This document shows, piece after piece, positions 21,694-33,788 of a stretch of 64,000 nucleotides of DNA. Source of the stretch: Begonia masoniana (taxonomy: Eukaryota; Streptophyta; Magnoliopsida; Cucurbitales; Begoniaceae); the NCBI GenBank assembly GCA_022432975.1, contig CM039502.1:78139181-78203180 (forward strand), in the 5' to 3' direction. The notes beneath the pieces were generated by a model, which did no database searches, was not told where the DNA came from, and saw only the letters and a program-made list of their open reading frames with translations. The first letter of the stretch is position 1. Each line of letters opens with the position of its first letter. The translations under genes and the position numbers were made by a program.

Positions 21694-24207
21694 ATGTCTA
21701 CTAGAAGAAGTTCTAGTACACCTTACCAAAAACCCTCTTATCCCTCATTGAGAATACTAAAGCCCAAAAGAGTGGAGCCTAGCATGGAAAACCAACTTAA
21801 TGGGATAGTTAGAGAAGTCAACCAATGGAACCACCAAATTACGGAGATAAACCGAGAGCTTAGCACGCTAGTGTCCAAGATGAGATTAGACAAATCTAGG
21901 AAGCCTCACAAACCTATGCTTAGGAGAAGATCCGAATCTCTAGGAAGATCAAACTTTAGAGCTTCCCAATACTATCATAAATTTGAGGAACCATCCATAC
22001 CTTATTTTAGAGGAACATTGGATAGAGAAGAATTTCTCTTTTGGATAGAAAAAGTTGAGGAATATTTTACCTTTGGAGAGTACTCGGAAAAAGGAAAGAT
22101 AAAGTTAGCCTCTAAGAAGCTAGTTGATTATGCTAGCTATTGGTGGAATAACCTCTTAGCACAAAGAGAGGAGAATGATGAGGAAGAAGTATGCAATTGG
22201 AGAGCCATGAAAAGACTTATGGAAAAGAAGTTTGCACCAAGGCCACTAGAGCAAAATCCATGGTACAAACCAAAGCTCCCAAGTCCCCGTCAAAAAGAGT
22301 ATCACCCTTAGCCTACCTTAATGTCGTGTAAGCCATCCCCTTCCCTAGCCAAAACTCAAATCAAATTTATTGAGGAAGCCTTTACTAAGGAGAAGAATGA
22401 AATTGTAGAGGAGGATGAGGATGATGATGATGACTCCATTGAATTACCTTTAGAAGAAAATGAGGAAAAACCATTAGTTATGGAAGCATATCTTAGTGAA
22501 GAGGAATAAGATGAAGAAGAGATCATCTATCCCATGGAAGGACCATTACTTTGGGATGATGAACAAGGGAAAAATCTAGGAGATAATATTATAGAACCCC
22601 TTATCCCAACCGAAATTATTGAAGATTTTGGAATCAATGAGCTATTTGAAGAATCTTTTCTTGTGGTAGAAATTGAACCAATGGAAGAAGCCATTAAAAC
22701 CTTTGAAACCCAAGTATTAGAATCCAAAACCAAGGAAACCCAAAATTTTAAAACTTTCAAGGATGTACTTTTGCTTGACCCTTTTTATCCTAGGAAGGAT
22801 ATTTTTGCTAAGGACTTCATTAATCCCACTTATGTTATAGAGGAGACATTTTTTGTGAACTACACATGTATGTCTAATCCTCATATTCAACAAGAATCCT
22901 ACTTAGGGAGTAAACCCTATTTAGATCCCTTTCTAATTCAAACAAAGAGTAAAGTTCATGTGTTCGAAAAGAATAGTTTTCCCATTATCCTTTTATGGCC
23001 TAATAAGAAAAGAAGTATTCGTAGAACCTTAGGGCATCCTAGCATTATAGAGCCAAATTTTAAGGATGTGTGGTCTAACAAGATGTTGAGTGACATAATA
23101 CCCTTATTTATTCCTCCAAATTATTTAATTACTTGGTTTTTTAGAATTGGATGGAATATATATTATATTTTATATTGTTTTAAATTTTTATATTGGCATA
23201 ACCTTATTGAGTATGTTGTTAAAGAAAACTATGCCACCACACCCTTTTATGCTTTTTCTACTTGCTTCATTATAAATGTGGAAGATGAATATAACAATAT
23301 TTCTATGATGAAGTTAATGTTTACGATTAAGGAAGAATCTTTAACGCCTATTATTTTGTTGAGCTTTGAAACAATAGAAATTTATTGCATAATCTTGTCA
23401 TGGCATTATGTTAGTCAATCTAAAGAAATAATTGTATTCTTGAAAGATATGAATCTAGTTCTTAAACTTAGCGCTCTATCCTTCAACACCATTTATCTTC
23501 AAAGAAGGAAAATTAAGAGTAAGGTGATGAATGAATATTATATGTGCCCATACTTAAAGGAAGAAATAAAATTTTCAAATCGGTTTTGCATGTGTATAGA
23601 GTCATTAACTTTTAGGATTCTAGACTCCAATTTGCTAAGTAGAATGATCACTTTTGAATTTCTTAGTTATTATGATTCTTTTCCCTACCAAGTTGAAATT
23701 ATTTCTTATATGTTGGAAAAGAATTGTTTATCTAATATAAAGTATGTGCCATTTAATAATCTACTTGCTTGATTATTTAAGATTGGTTGGATAATAGATT
23801 ACTTTAATTGTCTTCTTGAAGGTATTTTTGGGTATCAAGATTCTACTTCCTCTTTGTTGATTTCTTTTAAAAATTATTTGAGAGATGATCTATTTTATGT
23901 AGCACCTACTATTTTGCATGACTTGTTACATCCCTTTTTGAAATTGAAATATTATGATGAATTTAATGGAACATCAACGAATCTACCTCTCATCTTGAAG
24001 TTAGAACGTTTATTTTTGTGGAAGCTAACCATGTTAATTTCTTTTTTTATTGATAATTCCATAAGTATGTTTCTAGTTTTTCACCTAGAATATAATATCA
24101 TATGGAGGTTAAATTTGAATGAATTGGAGGGACCCCTCATCTCCAACATTGTACTATTGGGGGAATTGCCAAGAAAAATATCCTACCAAGCTAGACCAAA
24201 CCCATGA
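21694..24207 (+). pseudogene. Gag plus unknown-domain polyprotein of TR-GAG copy 1
   Basis: A single reading frame of 838 codons from MSTRRSSSTPYQK, broken only by three stops (22309 TAG, 22507 TAA, 23770 TGA) and by no frameshift. Residues about 90-195 are a Gypsy-type Retrotrans_gag domain (FLFWIEKVEEYFTF, YWWNNLL, MEKKFAP). An acidic linker follows, then about 550 residues with no known domain: hydrophobic, aromatic-rich and low in Gly. The unknown part aligns with copy 2 along its length, for example FKNYLRDDLFYVAPTIL against FKDYLRDDPFYVAPTIL, and GELPRKISYQARPNP against GELPREIPYQARPN. At 23770 copy 2 has Trp, so a TGG to TGA change is likely. The frame ends 86 bp before the 3' LTR. No protease or RT motif was found. 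Confidence 0.8.
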
Positions 24208-24293
24208 CCAAATTTTCTTGCTATTGAAAGAACGAAGGTGTCCAAAGGAGCACCATTGAATTTGAGGACAAATCCTCAAGAAGCCGGAGAGGA

Positions 24294-25178
24294 TGATGTG
24301 CCCCAAGGCCCCATCACTCAATCACTAGGACTTGAAGACGAAGGCACTTGAAGACGGAGTCACTTGAAGAAGGGATTTGTCTCCCTCGGGAATAATTTGT
24401 AACCTTCTGTTATTGTTTTAATTTTCGCAAATCTTTTTTGGCAAACATTGGCATTTTTGTAATATTTTATAGTTTCATGCATCCCTAGGCATTAGGATTA
24501 GATGTATGCTAGGTTAGATGGTGGTTTGGAGATGGTTGAAATGAAGAGTGCATTGTTGCACTAGGCCAAGGTTTTGGCCCATTTTGAAGCCCGTTTTAAA
24601 GCCCATTTCTAACCAAGGCCTCCACCCACCCTAGGCCTATATAAGCATGGTTATTGGTGCTTGTAAGGTTTGGTTGAATCTATGAGAATAACCTAATTTC
24701 GGCTAAGTGCTTGGAGCTTGAAGACCCGTGAACGGTAAGGCTCGGTTCGGTCAAAAACCGAGGAGAGTTCTCTCCTTTACGCTTTCAAGCCCACGGTTGC
24801 TTGAATAGCTATCATTCCATGCTTCTTCCGTCTCGTTTTAGAGTAGGATACACGAAGAAGGTGGCCATTAACCCGTTCCATTTGCTGCCATTCTTCTACG
24901 GAAGAGTGTATGTCGGAAGCTTACAAAATATTGCTTACCGAACAGCATCTGGTGTTCTTATTGTAACTTTTGATTAACCTATCATCTGGACCTGAAATTT
25001 TGAGGACATAAGCTTAACTCATATTCAAAAAACATTTTAAAATTTCGTTCAATTTGGATATTGTTTGGTTGGTTAAATTGCTGTTCGTATTTGCTGGTTT
25101 TTCTATTTTTCTGTTTTTCTGCTAATCGGTTGTTGTTGTGGGTAGAAACACGATCCCTTTGGAGGCGGAATCGTGTCA
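24294..25178 (+). repeat. 3' LTR of TR-GAG copy 1
   Basis: 885 bp, TGATGTGCCCC to ATCGTGTCA, paired with 19620-20503. By eye the two LTRs differ at a few percent of positions, so the insertion is moderately old. Confidence 0.92.
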
Positions 25179-25676
25179 AGAGGTTTGGTGATCTTGTCGT
25201 CACCCATGACGAGATATTGATAGTTGAATTTTGTGTTGGATGATAAAAGATTTCAATCGCTGGAACACAATTGAACAACAAGAAAAAAATTGAGTTGAGC
25301 AGAGCGAAATGGTATGATGAAGTTGGTTATCGGTAACAGGGGGACCAAGAAAAAATTGTCGTCTCCGAGAGTAAGAGCAGTGGTTTTGAGGTTATTTAAG
25401 ATGAAGAGTATTACTGATAAGCAGTTGAAAATAGTGCAGAGACCGACGGATCTCGAGAACAAACTAGTTCAAGACAGTCTCAATAGTATTCGCACTGTTA
25501 CTGCTCGTCTCTATTTGCCTCCTATGCTTTAGTCGATTTTTCGCTTCGTCTCCAAGGAAAGAAAATACTAGCTCTCTTACAGCGGCTCTCTGGCGCATCT
25601 TCGTCCTTCTATTCGTGGAACCAAAGCTAGATCTTCATTCCCTTATGTTTTATTTCAACCTACCATAACAAAAGAT
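25179..25676 (-). other. Gag start and leader of the decayed Copia
   Basis: The minus-strand ATG at 25207 (MGDDKITKP) starts the gag that resumes at 19619. The remaining 470 bp up to the right terminal repeat have no recognised gene. A primer site next to the repeat was not found. Confidence 0.5.
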
Positions 25677-25819
25677 TGAGAGAACTTCCTTCTTTTCCTA
25701 CTTTTGGCAGTAGCCTTTTACGTGCACAAACTACAAATCTACTTGTTATCCTTAGATACCTATAAAACATCTGATGATGAGCTACTTTATCGTAGAAAAT
25801 AATATTTACAAGTATAACA
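25677..25819 (-). repeat. Right terminal repeat of the decayed Copia (5' LTR-like)
   Basis: Partner of 15194-15336, running from TGAGAGAACTTCC to AAGTATAACA. The missing primer site leaves its status as a complete LTR uncertain. Confidence 0.5.
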
Positions 25820-26336
25820 AGAGCAATCCTTGTTGGCACAGAAAAAAGTGAGATTCGGTCGAGAGAGAGGTTCTTGCCAGAGGGATTTGCTCGATTACTC
25901 AAGGCAGAGCCAATGCTTCCTTGTAGAAATTCAGCTCGGTCTGGGCGGTGAGTGGTGGTCAAAGTAATGAAGGGTGGTTCTGGCGTGGTAAGAGACTCTT
26001 GATTGCTTCTCTGTCTCACAGAATTTGGGAGAAGAGAAATAGTTAAAGGAGAATAATAGGAGGTTGGAGAGAAGAGCTACTTGGCAGAGAGTTTGGTTGA
26101 AATCGAGGAAGGAAAATTGGGCATTTGCTGTATTAACGAGAACTTGCTAAAAACTATGACTTTCGATCTAATTTTGCAAAAGCATATGGAGATTTTTGGG
26201 TGATGGTGCATAGTTGGTGAAGAATTCAATTTTAGTTTTTCCTGCCACAGCCTTCATCTAGAAGAATTCAACAGTTGGTGAATAGAAATTGCTGCGGTAG
26301 TTTTTTTTTTCTTCTTCTTATTTTTCAAGAAAAGTG

Positions 26337-26377
26337 TGCTGAAGCCTCTAGCCTCTCTATAAATAGAGGCTTCAGCA
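26337..26377 (+). promoter_or_regulatory. LTR TATA box inside a perfect 13-bp inverted repeat
   Basis: TGCTGAAGCCTCT (26337-26349) and AGAGGCTTCAGCA (26365-26377) are exact inverted repeats around a 15-bp loop that holds CTCTATAAAT. Allowing one mismatch the stem extends to 16 bp. It lies about 145 bp before the LTR end, where the TATA box of a Copia LTR is expected. Confidence 0.65.
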
Positions 26378-26523
26378 TACGGTTTCAATAATCCCAAAAG
26401 AAAAAAAAAATTCCAAGTAGAGGAGTGCTTAGCATTGAGAGAGGTTTGAGAGTTTTTTTATTGTTCATTTAAAAATTGAATTAGATTTTTTTCTCTCAAA
26501 TACATCCTGTGATACCCAACAAG

Positions 26524-26535
26524 TGATATCAGAGC
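26524..26535 (+). other. Primer binding site of the Tork-like element
   Basis: TGATATCAGAGC, two bases after an LTR end reading ATACCCAACA (26521). It differs from the standard TGGTATCAGAGC by one base. Confidence 0.75.
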
Positions 26536-29362
26536 CTGGTTGGGGTATTGGCCATCGTACGAGCTCGGTCGGAAAAAATTGAGTTTTTTTTTTTTTCTTG
26601 AAACTGTCTGAAATATTTTTCTGATTATACCAAGAGGTAGCTCTCGTTCCTACGAGTCTGTACGTTTTTTTGGATAAAAAAAATGGACATTATAACAAGC
26701 TCTCTAAGATTTTTTTCTGGTTGAGGAAGACGATGTCCAATCATCAGCCACGTCAACACCACCTAAGCGCCCAGTCAGTGCCACGTCAACTGCAATTTTC
26801 TAAAAATAGCATTTTGGTCCCTAAACTCTATGAAATTTTCAAACCGGTCCCTAATTTTTTTAAAGGTACAGATTGGCCCCTAAACGTTTAGAAATTTTTA
26901 GTTTGACTCCATAAATTTTTAGAAATTGAATTTGTGACCCCGAAGTGTCTGTTCCACCATTTTCGACCGTTCCAAATGCAACGGTGGACTCTGTTTTGCG
27001 AGATTCAGCTCCTATTTTTATAAATAAATTTTTGTAAGGTGAAAAATGACCACAGAAGAGTTAACATCATCTTCTAGAGCTATGATTATGCTCACTGCCA
27101 CCAACTACATGCTGCAGAAACCTCGGATGGAAGATCTCCTCAGCTGTAAAGATTTGTTCGATCCCGTAGAATTGAAGGGGGAAATACCTGATCTAGCCAA
27201 AGCATCAAAATGGAAGAAATTAAACTGAAAATCTATTGGTCAAATCTGACAATGGATTGATCATAGTGTCTTCCACCATGTTGCACAGGAAACAGACGCA
27301 TATGCTCTCTGGAAGAAGTTAGAGGACATGTATCAGGCCAAGACCGCTCGGAATATGGCCTTGTTGATGAGGCAATTAGTCAATATGAAGTTCAAAAGTG
27401 GAACTTCTGTTGCCGAGCATACCAGTGAGTACCAGAGTCTGCTAAACCAGTTATCGTCTGTAGAGATGCCGTTTGGAGATGAAATACAAGCACTCCTACT
27501 TCTCAGTTCACTTCCTGATAGCTGGGAAACACTTGTAGTTTCTCTCAGCAACTTAGCTCCAGATGGCAAACTTACCATGTCCATGGTTAAGGATGCCTTG
27601 TTCAATGAGGAAGCCAAGAGAAAGGAGATGGGCACAGACCAGACCCATGCCCTTATCTCAGAGCACCGAGCAAGACAACAGGGAAAACAACAAAGGAGTA
27701 GTAGAGGCAAATGGAGAGGCAGAAGCAAGAGTAGAGACAGATCCACCGATGGCAGAAAACCTTTATATAAATGTCATCACTGTGGAATAGAGGGTCATAT
27801 GAAGAAGAATTGCTACAAATGGCTAGAGGAGCAAGGCCAGAGCAGTTCCCAGTCGAAGAACAAGGGTGGAAAAACGCTAGTCATTTTTCCTAGAGATGTA
27901 GCGTTCTGTTCCACCCATAATGGGACATGCCTTCACGTCTCAAGAGAAGACACAGAATGAGTGGTAGATACTACAGCGTCCTACCACGTGACTCCGCACA
28001 AGGACTACTTCACAACATATAAAACCGGTAACTTAGGAGCAGTGAAGATGGGAAATTCCAGTTTCTCTGGGATTCTAGGAATTGGTGATATCCAGATTAA
28101 GAAAAGTGTTGGGTGTACAATCACTTTGAAGGATGTTCGACATGTGCCAGATCTTCAACTCAATCTTGTTTTTGGAATAGCTCTTGACAAACAGGTCTAT
28201 GATAATCATTTCAGCAACGGCACATGGAAGATGTCAAAGGGTGCTCTGATAGTTGCTCGAGGACATATTTGTGGCACACTGTACAAGACTCATGTGAAGA
28301 TATGTATAGACAGTCTCAACGTAGCAGAGAAGGAGGGTTCTCAAAATTTATGGCACCAGAGACTCGGCCACATGAGTGAGAAATGTCTACCCTAATAAAG
28401 AAGGAGTTTACCACTGTTGAAAAAAATCCTGCGCTAGATCCTTGCAATCATTGTCTACTTGGCAAGCAGCACAGAGTCTCATTTAATTCCTCTTCCACAA
28501 GAAGATCAGAGTTACTCAGTATGGTACACTCTGACGTTTACGGTCCCCTAGAGGTTGAATCACTAGGCGGAAACAGATATTTTCTGATATTCATTGATGA
28601 TGCTTCTCGAAAGTTGTTGGTTTATATTCTGAAGATGAAGGACCAGGTGTTTGAATACTTCAAAATGTTTCATGTCACAGTAGAACATGAAATTGGGAAG
28701 AAGTTGAAGTGTCTCTGGTCAGATAATGAAGGCGAATACACTTCCAAGGTGTTCGATGCGTATTGCAAAACATACAACATTCAACATGAGAAGACGGTCC
28801 CTCGCACCCTTCAGCACAACGGTGTAGCTGAAAGAATGAACCAGACAATCATGGAACGTGTTCAGAGTATGCTCAGTATGGCTAAGCTGCCTAAGCCATT
28901 CTAGGGAGAAGCAGTCAGAGCCGCCTGTTACCTAATCAACAGATCACCATCAGTACCACTAAATTTTGAAGTTCCAGAAAAACTGTGGTCTGGAAAGAAT
29001 CCATCATACTCTCACTAAGAGTATTTGGATGTTTAGCATACGCACATGTATCCAAAGAGCTCAGACAGAAGCTCGATGCAAGAACCACTCCATGCATTTT
29101 CATTGGCTATAGAGATGAAGAATTCGGATACAGATTATGAGATCCAAAGGAGAAGAAGGTGATCAGAAGTAGGGACGTTGTGTTCCATGAAAGCCAGACA
29201 ATAGAAGACATTGAAAAGCCCACAATGTCTCAGAAGCCAAATGTTGGTGCTCAAAACTCAGATGCAGCACTAAAACCGTTCGAGAGAGACATTGACATAG
29301 TGCTAGAAGACATGCCAGAAGCAGAAGATGAGGAAGAAGAGGTTGTTGAGCAGGGGGGCCAC

Positions 29363-29367
29363 AACCC
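29363..29367 (+). repeat. Target site duplication (left) of the outer solo LTR
   Basis: AACCC here is repeated at 34364-34368, directly outside the TG and CA ends of the inserted sequence. Removing the insert rejoins the Copia reading frame. Confidence 0.85.
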
Positions 29368-29591
29368 TGTAACGACCCCAGTAGGGCCGAGACTAAACCA
29401 TGACTATTTTAAAATTAACCATATATCCTTACATTCCTTTGTTCCTTTTTTTTTTCTTTTTTTTCTATATTTTTCTTTTAAATCATAACTTAGTTCAAGA
29501 CATCACACGTGATTCATTTGGCTTTGCCCAGTAACGAAATACATTACATATCTGCCGGCGGACACGGGCGTTTCACGTGTCTAACTAAAAC

Positions 29592-29782
29592 ATCGCTCGG
29601 TCACTAAACGACAAAACATTACTTATATCATCCGGTAAAGAAAACACCTATATCGCCCGGTCACTAAACGACAAAACATTACTTATATCATCCGGTAAAG
29701 AAAACACCTACATCGCCCGGTCACTAAACGACAAAACATTACTTATATCATCCGGTAAAGAAAACACCTACATCGCCCGGTG
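29592..29782. repeat. 60-bp tandem repeat, about 3.2 copies
   Basis: Units start ATCGCTCGGTCACTAAACGA and contain CATCCGGTAAAG. Copies differ at about two positions. It lies about 225-415 bp from the 3' end of the outer LTR, the same relative place as the 44-bp array of the inner LTR. Confidence 0.92.
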
Positions 29783-32390
29783 ACGTCAGCCAGAAGACTC
29801 AATCGCTCAACTTCTATCATTCGACATCCGCCGATGACGTCAGCCGAATGATACACTCATCTGACTCCTATCACTCAGCAGTAAAACACGATAATCATCA
29901 AGCAACTTCAACCAACAGAAAAATACCCCAACTCTCAAAGATTTCAACTTGATAGGCACAAACTTTAAATGAATAAAATCACAGATTCGTTCAGGATACG
30001 TGAAACGGAAGACTTAATTAAGCAGATCATTCTATAAACTTAAATCATTCCTCAGACTCAGAGATCCAATAGACAAATCCCAACATCCCAATGTTATAAA
30101 AAGAAATCTCATCCTACACAGACTTCAGTCTTTCATAAACCTTACTGACTTAATGTGTGCATAACCGCAGGTCATTATCGCCTGCCAGCCACAAATCTCC
30201 ACCCCGAGCACGTTCCAGCAACCGAGCTTAAACATCCTCATTAACTTTGTGATCCTCACTTGAATACTCGTCACCTACATCATGAGGATTAAACTATAAG
30301 CCTAATGCTTAGTAAGGAATGCAAACTAACATGTATTCATGAATGCACAGTTAAGCGAAAACATGTTCTTGATCATTTATCATTCTTGTTTCTGTTCATC
30401 GTTTTCATCATATGGATTAAGGGAGGATTTGTGCCGAAAAAGGGGGGTTGACAGTGATTTTGATCATATTCCCTTTCGGGTCGTATTCATGGTCCCTCTT
30501 TGGACTGTGGCATGCGTCAACCCGCCCCCAACCCTCACTTAATCATGTTGTATGGGATCGTTTTCATATTCATTCTTATATCTTGTTCATGGGGAAAACA
30601 TGCTCATAAATCATTTTCATATGCTTGAGGAGTAAATCATGATGCATGACATGAATGCTCTTAAATCATCAGACTATGGAAATTATCATACTAGGCAGTT
30701 AACTTCATAGACTCTAACAGAACATCACATAACATAGTTCTCGAACATCCGTAAGTCATCCAAATACAAATCATCTTCCAACTTAAAACAAACACCAACA
30801 TAAGTAACAGACAATAGCTTAAATAACTTCTAGTCATCATATCAGTTTCTACCTAGCATCCTTATGATGTAGGGCCCTAATGGCCGGGAATCCTACACAT
30901 TCACTTACCTGGTTTCCTTAGCAATTTGAGCTCCTTTCCTTCAGACTTCTTCACCTAAAACATTACATTGTAGTAGTTAAAATAAAAAAAATCCTAATAA
31001 TCTAACTCAAAACTAGTAAAGTCCTAACCAAGGAAGATTCCTAAAGATCTAACTTATCTCATTCAGACATTTTATTGAACACCTTGTACGCATAGAAATC
31101 CTAGTTTATCAGTAAGGGAAATCGGATTCTCTAACTACTCGAGCTCAGCCAACATTCATAATTCCTACTTATCACCATCAAGATCATAAATATTACGTTA
31201 ATAACTAACAACACTCCGATTCTATTCATTATTAGGCAAACCCGAATCTCAACTTCCAACTCAAACCAACACCTAAATGGATACTCAACCACTGCATTGT
31301 CGAAGTCTTACCTAGTAAGCTGAGTATCGGCGAGAAAGATGAAGAGTCGGTCGTTGATGAAAGGGCTACTGGCTGAGAGAGTGTAACACCCGAGTCATCG
31401 GGCAGGTAAGCTTCTTAACTGTATTAACGGTCATATTATTTAAATCTTCGCGGTTAGGATATTATGACAAGTTTAATTAATTTAATGTGGGTTTTAAACT
31501 AGGTTGAGTGGCAGGATTGTAATAATGGGAGATTGAGGTCAGTATTTAAAGAAAAAGGAAATGTTTTAAACCTCACTTAAACCACTGTAGCCGACACCTT
31601 CCTTTTCGGCGATTTCTTCTTCCCCAAGCTCTTGCTCCCTGCTTCTGGAAAAACCTCCTCGACGGCCGGTTCACTCCGCCACCACTCCACTACTCTGTGC
31701 CCGAGGTATATATTAGACAATGTGGCTATCCGTTAGATCATTAGTTTTGTTTTTCAGCTCTGTATTGAAGTTCTAGATTCTTCAATGACCGTGTATTGTT
31801 ATGGACATTTTGAGACCCGAGATTGTTAATGTCGTTCCGAATCGATTCTGAGTATTTAGAGTAACCAAACCCGGATTAGTCATAGTTGCATCTAGCTGTT
31901 TCGACCTTGGATTTCGGACTGCACACTGAGTGTTGGACTGTTAGACTCGGGAATGGCTTTAGTTACTAGAACCTAGGATGACTGTGGTTAGAACTTTTAG
32001 GATTTTATTTTAACTACTGTAATGTGATTGTCTTAGGTGAAGAAGTTTGAAGAGAAAAGAGCTCAACTGCTAAGGAGACCAAGTAAGTGGATGTATTAAG
32101 ATTTCCGGCCAATAGGGCCCTACACCGCAAGGATACTAGGAAAAAAAATTGTTGAAATGTTTGTCTGATGATTATGACTAATAGTTGCCATGATATAAAG
32201 TGTTTGAGCAGGAAGATATTAAGTTACATGGTGTTTTACTCGTTCATACAGTATGACATTTCTCTGTGAACTTCATGTCAATGCATTATGTACACGTTTA
32301 TGATTGAGTTAGGAACATGAAGAACAAATGTAATCATGATTAAGTGCAGAACGGGGGAAATGACTATGATATGTTCACAAGGCTAATGAA

Positions 32391-32752
32391 TGGCTCGCGG
32401 ATTCTCCCATTGGTGGAGGCCGAGTTGATGACATGTATGACTCGCGAATTCTCCCATTGGCGGAGGCCGAGTTGATGATTAGTATGGCTCGCGAATTCTC
32501 CCACTGGAGAGGCCGAGTGGATGATAAGTACGGTTCGCGAATTCTCCCGCTGGTGGAGACCGAATGGATGATAAGTACGGTTCGCGAATTCTCCCGCTGG
32601 TGGAGACCGAATGGATGATAAGTACGGTTCGCGAATTCTCCCGCTGGTGGAGACCGAATTGGCAGGAAAACTCGCGAATCCTCACTCCGGTGGAGGCCGA
32701 GTTTATACTGCACGATAGTTCGTGAATTCTCCCACCGGTGGAGGCCGAGCTA
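32391..32752. repeat. 47-bp tandem repeat, about 8 copies
   Basis: The unit contains TTCGCGAATTCTCCCGCTGG and GAGACCGAATGGATGATAAG. The central three copies are almost identical and the outer ones are degenerate. Open frames across it are produced by the repetition and are not genes. Confidence 0.92.
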
Positions 32753-33656
32753 GTCGTTACTATGATTGCCCGATTGGCAATTGATTATGTACCCCTGTCT
32801 TTCTCCCTCGTTTCCTGCCTTAATACATGCTATGTAAATAATGAAAATGAGCATGAATGAAGAAAGATTTACAGACTTATGTTTCTTAATTTGTACACTT
32901 ATGTATGTCTGCCAGCATGCATTCCTTACTAAGCATTAGGCTTATAGTTAAACCTTATGGTGTAGGTGAAGAAGGTTCAAGTGAGGATACAATGTTCAAA
33001 GAGGATGTTTAAAGCTGGTTGCTGGAGGATGCTCAGAATGACAGTGCAAGGCTGGATAGGTGATTAAGACCCCTGGTTATGCTCACAGTATGTCCATGAA
33101 GTTTATGTTGAACAGATGTCTAAGTAGAGTAGGTTTTCTCTTAACAATGAGGTTAGAATCTGATTGATCAAACTTCAGAGTCTGTTAGTGATCGTGAGAA
33201 TTAATGAATGGTCTGTTTTACTTAAGTCTTCCGCTACTTATGCTCTGAATGGATAGTAGTCTTATCGGTAAAGTTTATAGACAAGATGAATCATGTGAAT
33301 TGTTTGGTTGAGTTCTGTAGGTAGAAGTTTTCTACCGGCTGAATTCACCGGTAGAAGTAGGAATAATGGTTTTGTCATCTAGTGATCGGTGGGTGAAGTG
33401 TGTTTCTTCACCGGATGATGTAAATGCTATTTTGTCGTTTAATGACTGGGTGTGATTTTATTGAGTCACGTGTTTGGCTCGTGTTCACCGGTGGATGTCC
33501 ATCGGAAGATGTCGGATGAATATATCATCCGGCTGACGTCATCGGTAGATGTAGGTTTAAAGTTTGTCGTTTTGCGTCCGGGCGATGTTTTAATTTGGTC
33601 ACGTGGTTTTGCGTGTGCCACCGGATGATGTTTTCACTAAGTGATGTCTAATGAGC

Positions 33657-33788
33657 CACGTGTAGAGCATGTGACGAGCGGTAGATATGTTTCTACCGGA
33701 CATGTGTAGAGCATGTGACGAGCGGTAGATATGTTTCTACCGGACACGTGTAGAGCATGTGACGAGCGGTAGATATGTTTCTACCGGA
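33657..33788. repeat. 44-bp tandem repeat, 3 copies
   Basis: Three units of CACGTGTAGAGCATGTGACG plus AGCGGTAGATATGTTTCTAC plus CGGA, with one C/T difference in one unit. Each unit holds a CGGTAGA...TCTACCG inverted pair able to form a small hairpin. Confidence 0.92.

Larger units (their letters stand above)
19620..25178 (+). mobile_element. LTR retroelement with gag but no pol (TR-GAG type), copy 1
   Basis: Two LTRs of 884 and 885 bp with TG...CA ends (19620-20503, 24294-25178) flank a 3.79-kb interior. The interior has a primer site directly after the 5' LTR and a purine-rich AAGAAGCCGGAGAGGA directly before the 3' LTR. Flanking 5-mers are AAAGG and AGAGG, a target duplication with one mismatch. 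The interior encodes a Gypsy-type gag joined to a long region of unknown function, with no protease, RT, RNase H or integrase motif. It must therefore rely on another element's enzymes. It is inserted in the gag of the Copia at 15194-25819. A related copy lies at 35791-40300. Confidence 0.88.
15194..25819 (-). mobile_element. Decayed Ty1/Copia element, split by a later insertion
   Basis: A pair of about 143-bp repeats (15194-15336 and 25677-25819) flanks a minus-strand gag-pol relic. The two repeats share CACAAACTACAAATCTAC and GAAAATAATATTTACAA. They look like short LTRs, but no primer site or target duplication was found at the edges, so the ends are tentative. The internal region is interrupted at 19620-25178 by a separate LTR element. 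Removing that insertion joins the start of gag (ATG at 25207) to the rest of gag at 19619. Confidence 0.65.

Noticed and set aside
32375..32713. 112-codon minus-strand frame
   Set aside because: It lies wholly inside the 47-bp tandem repeat; the peptide is just the repeat read in frame.
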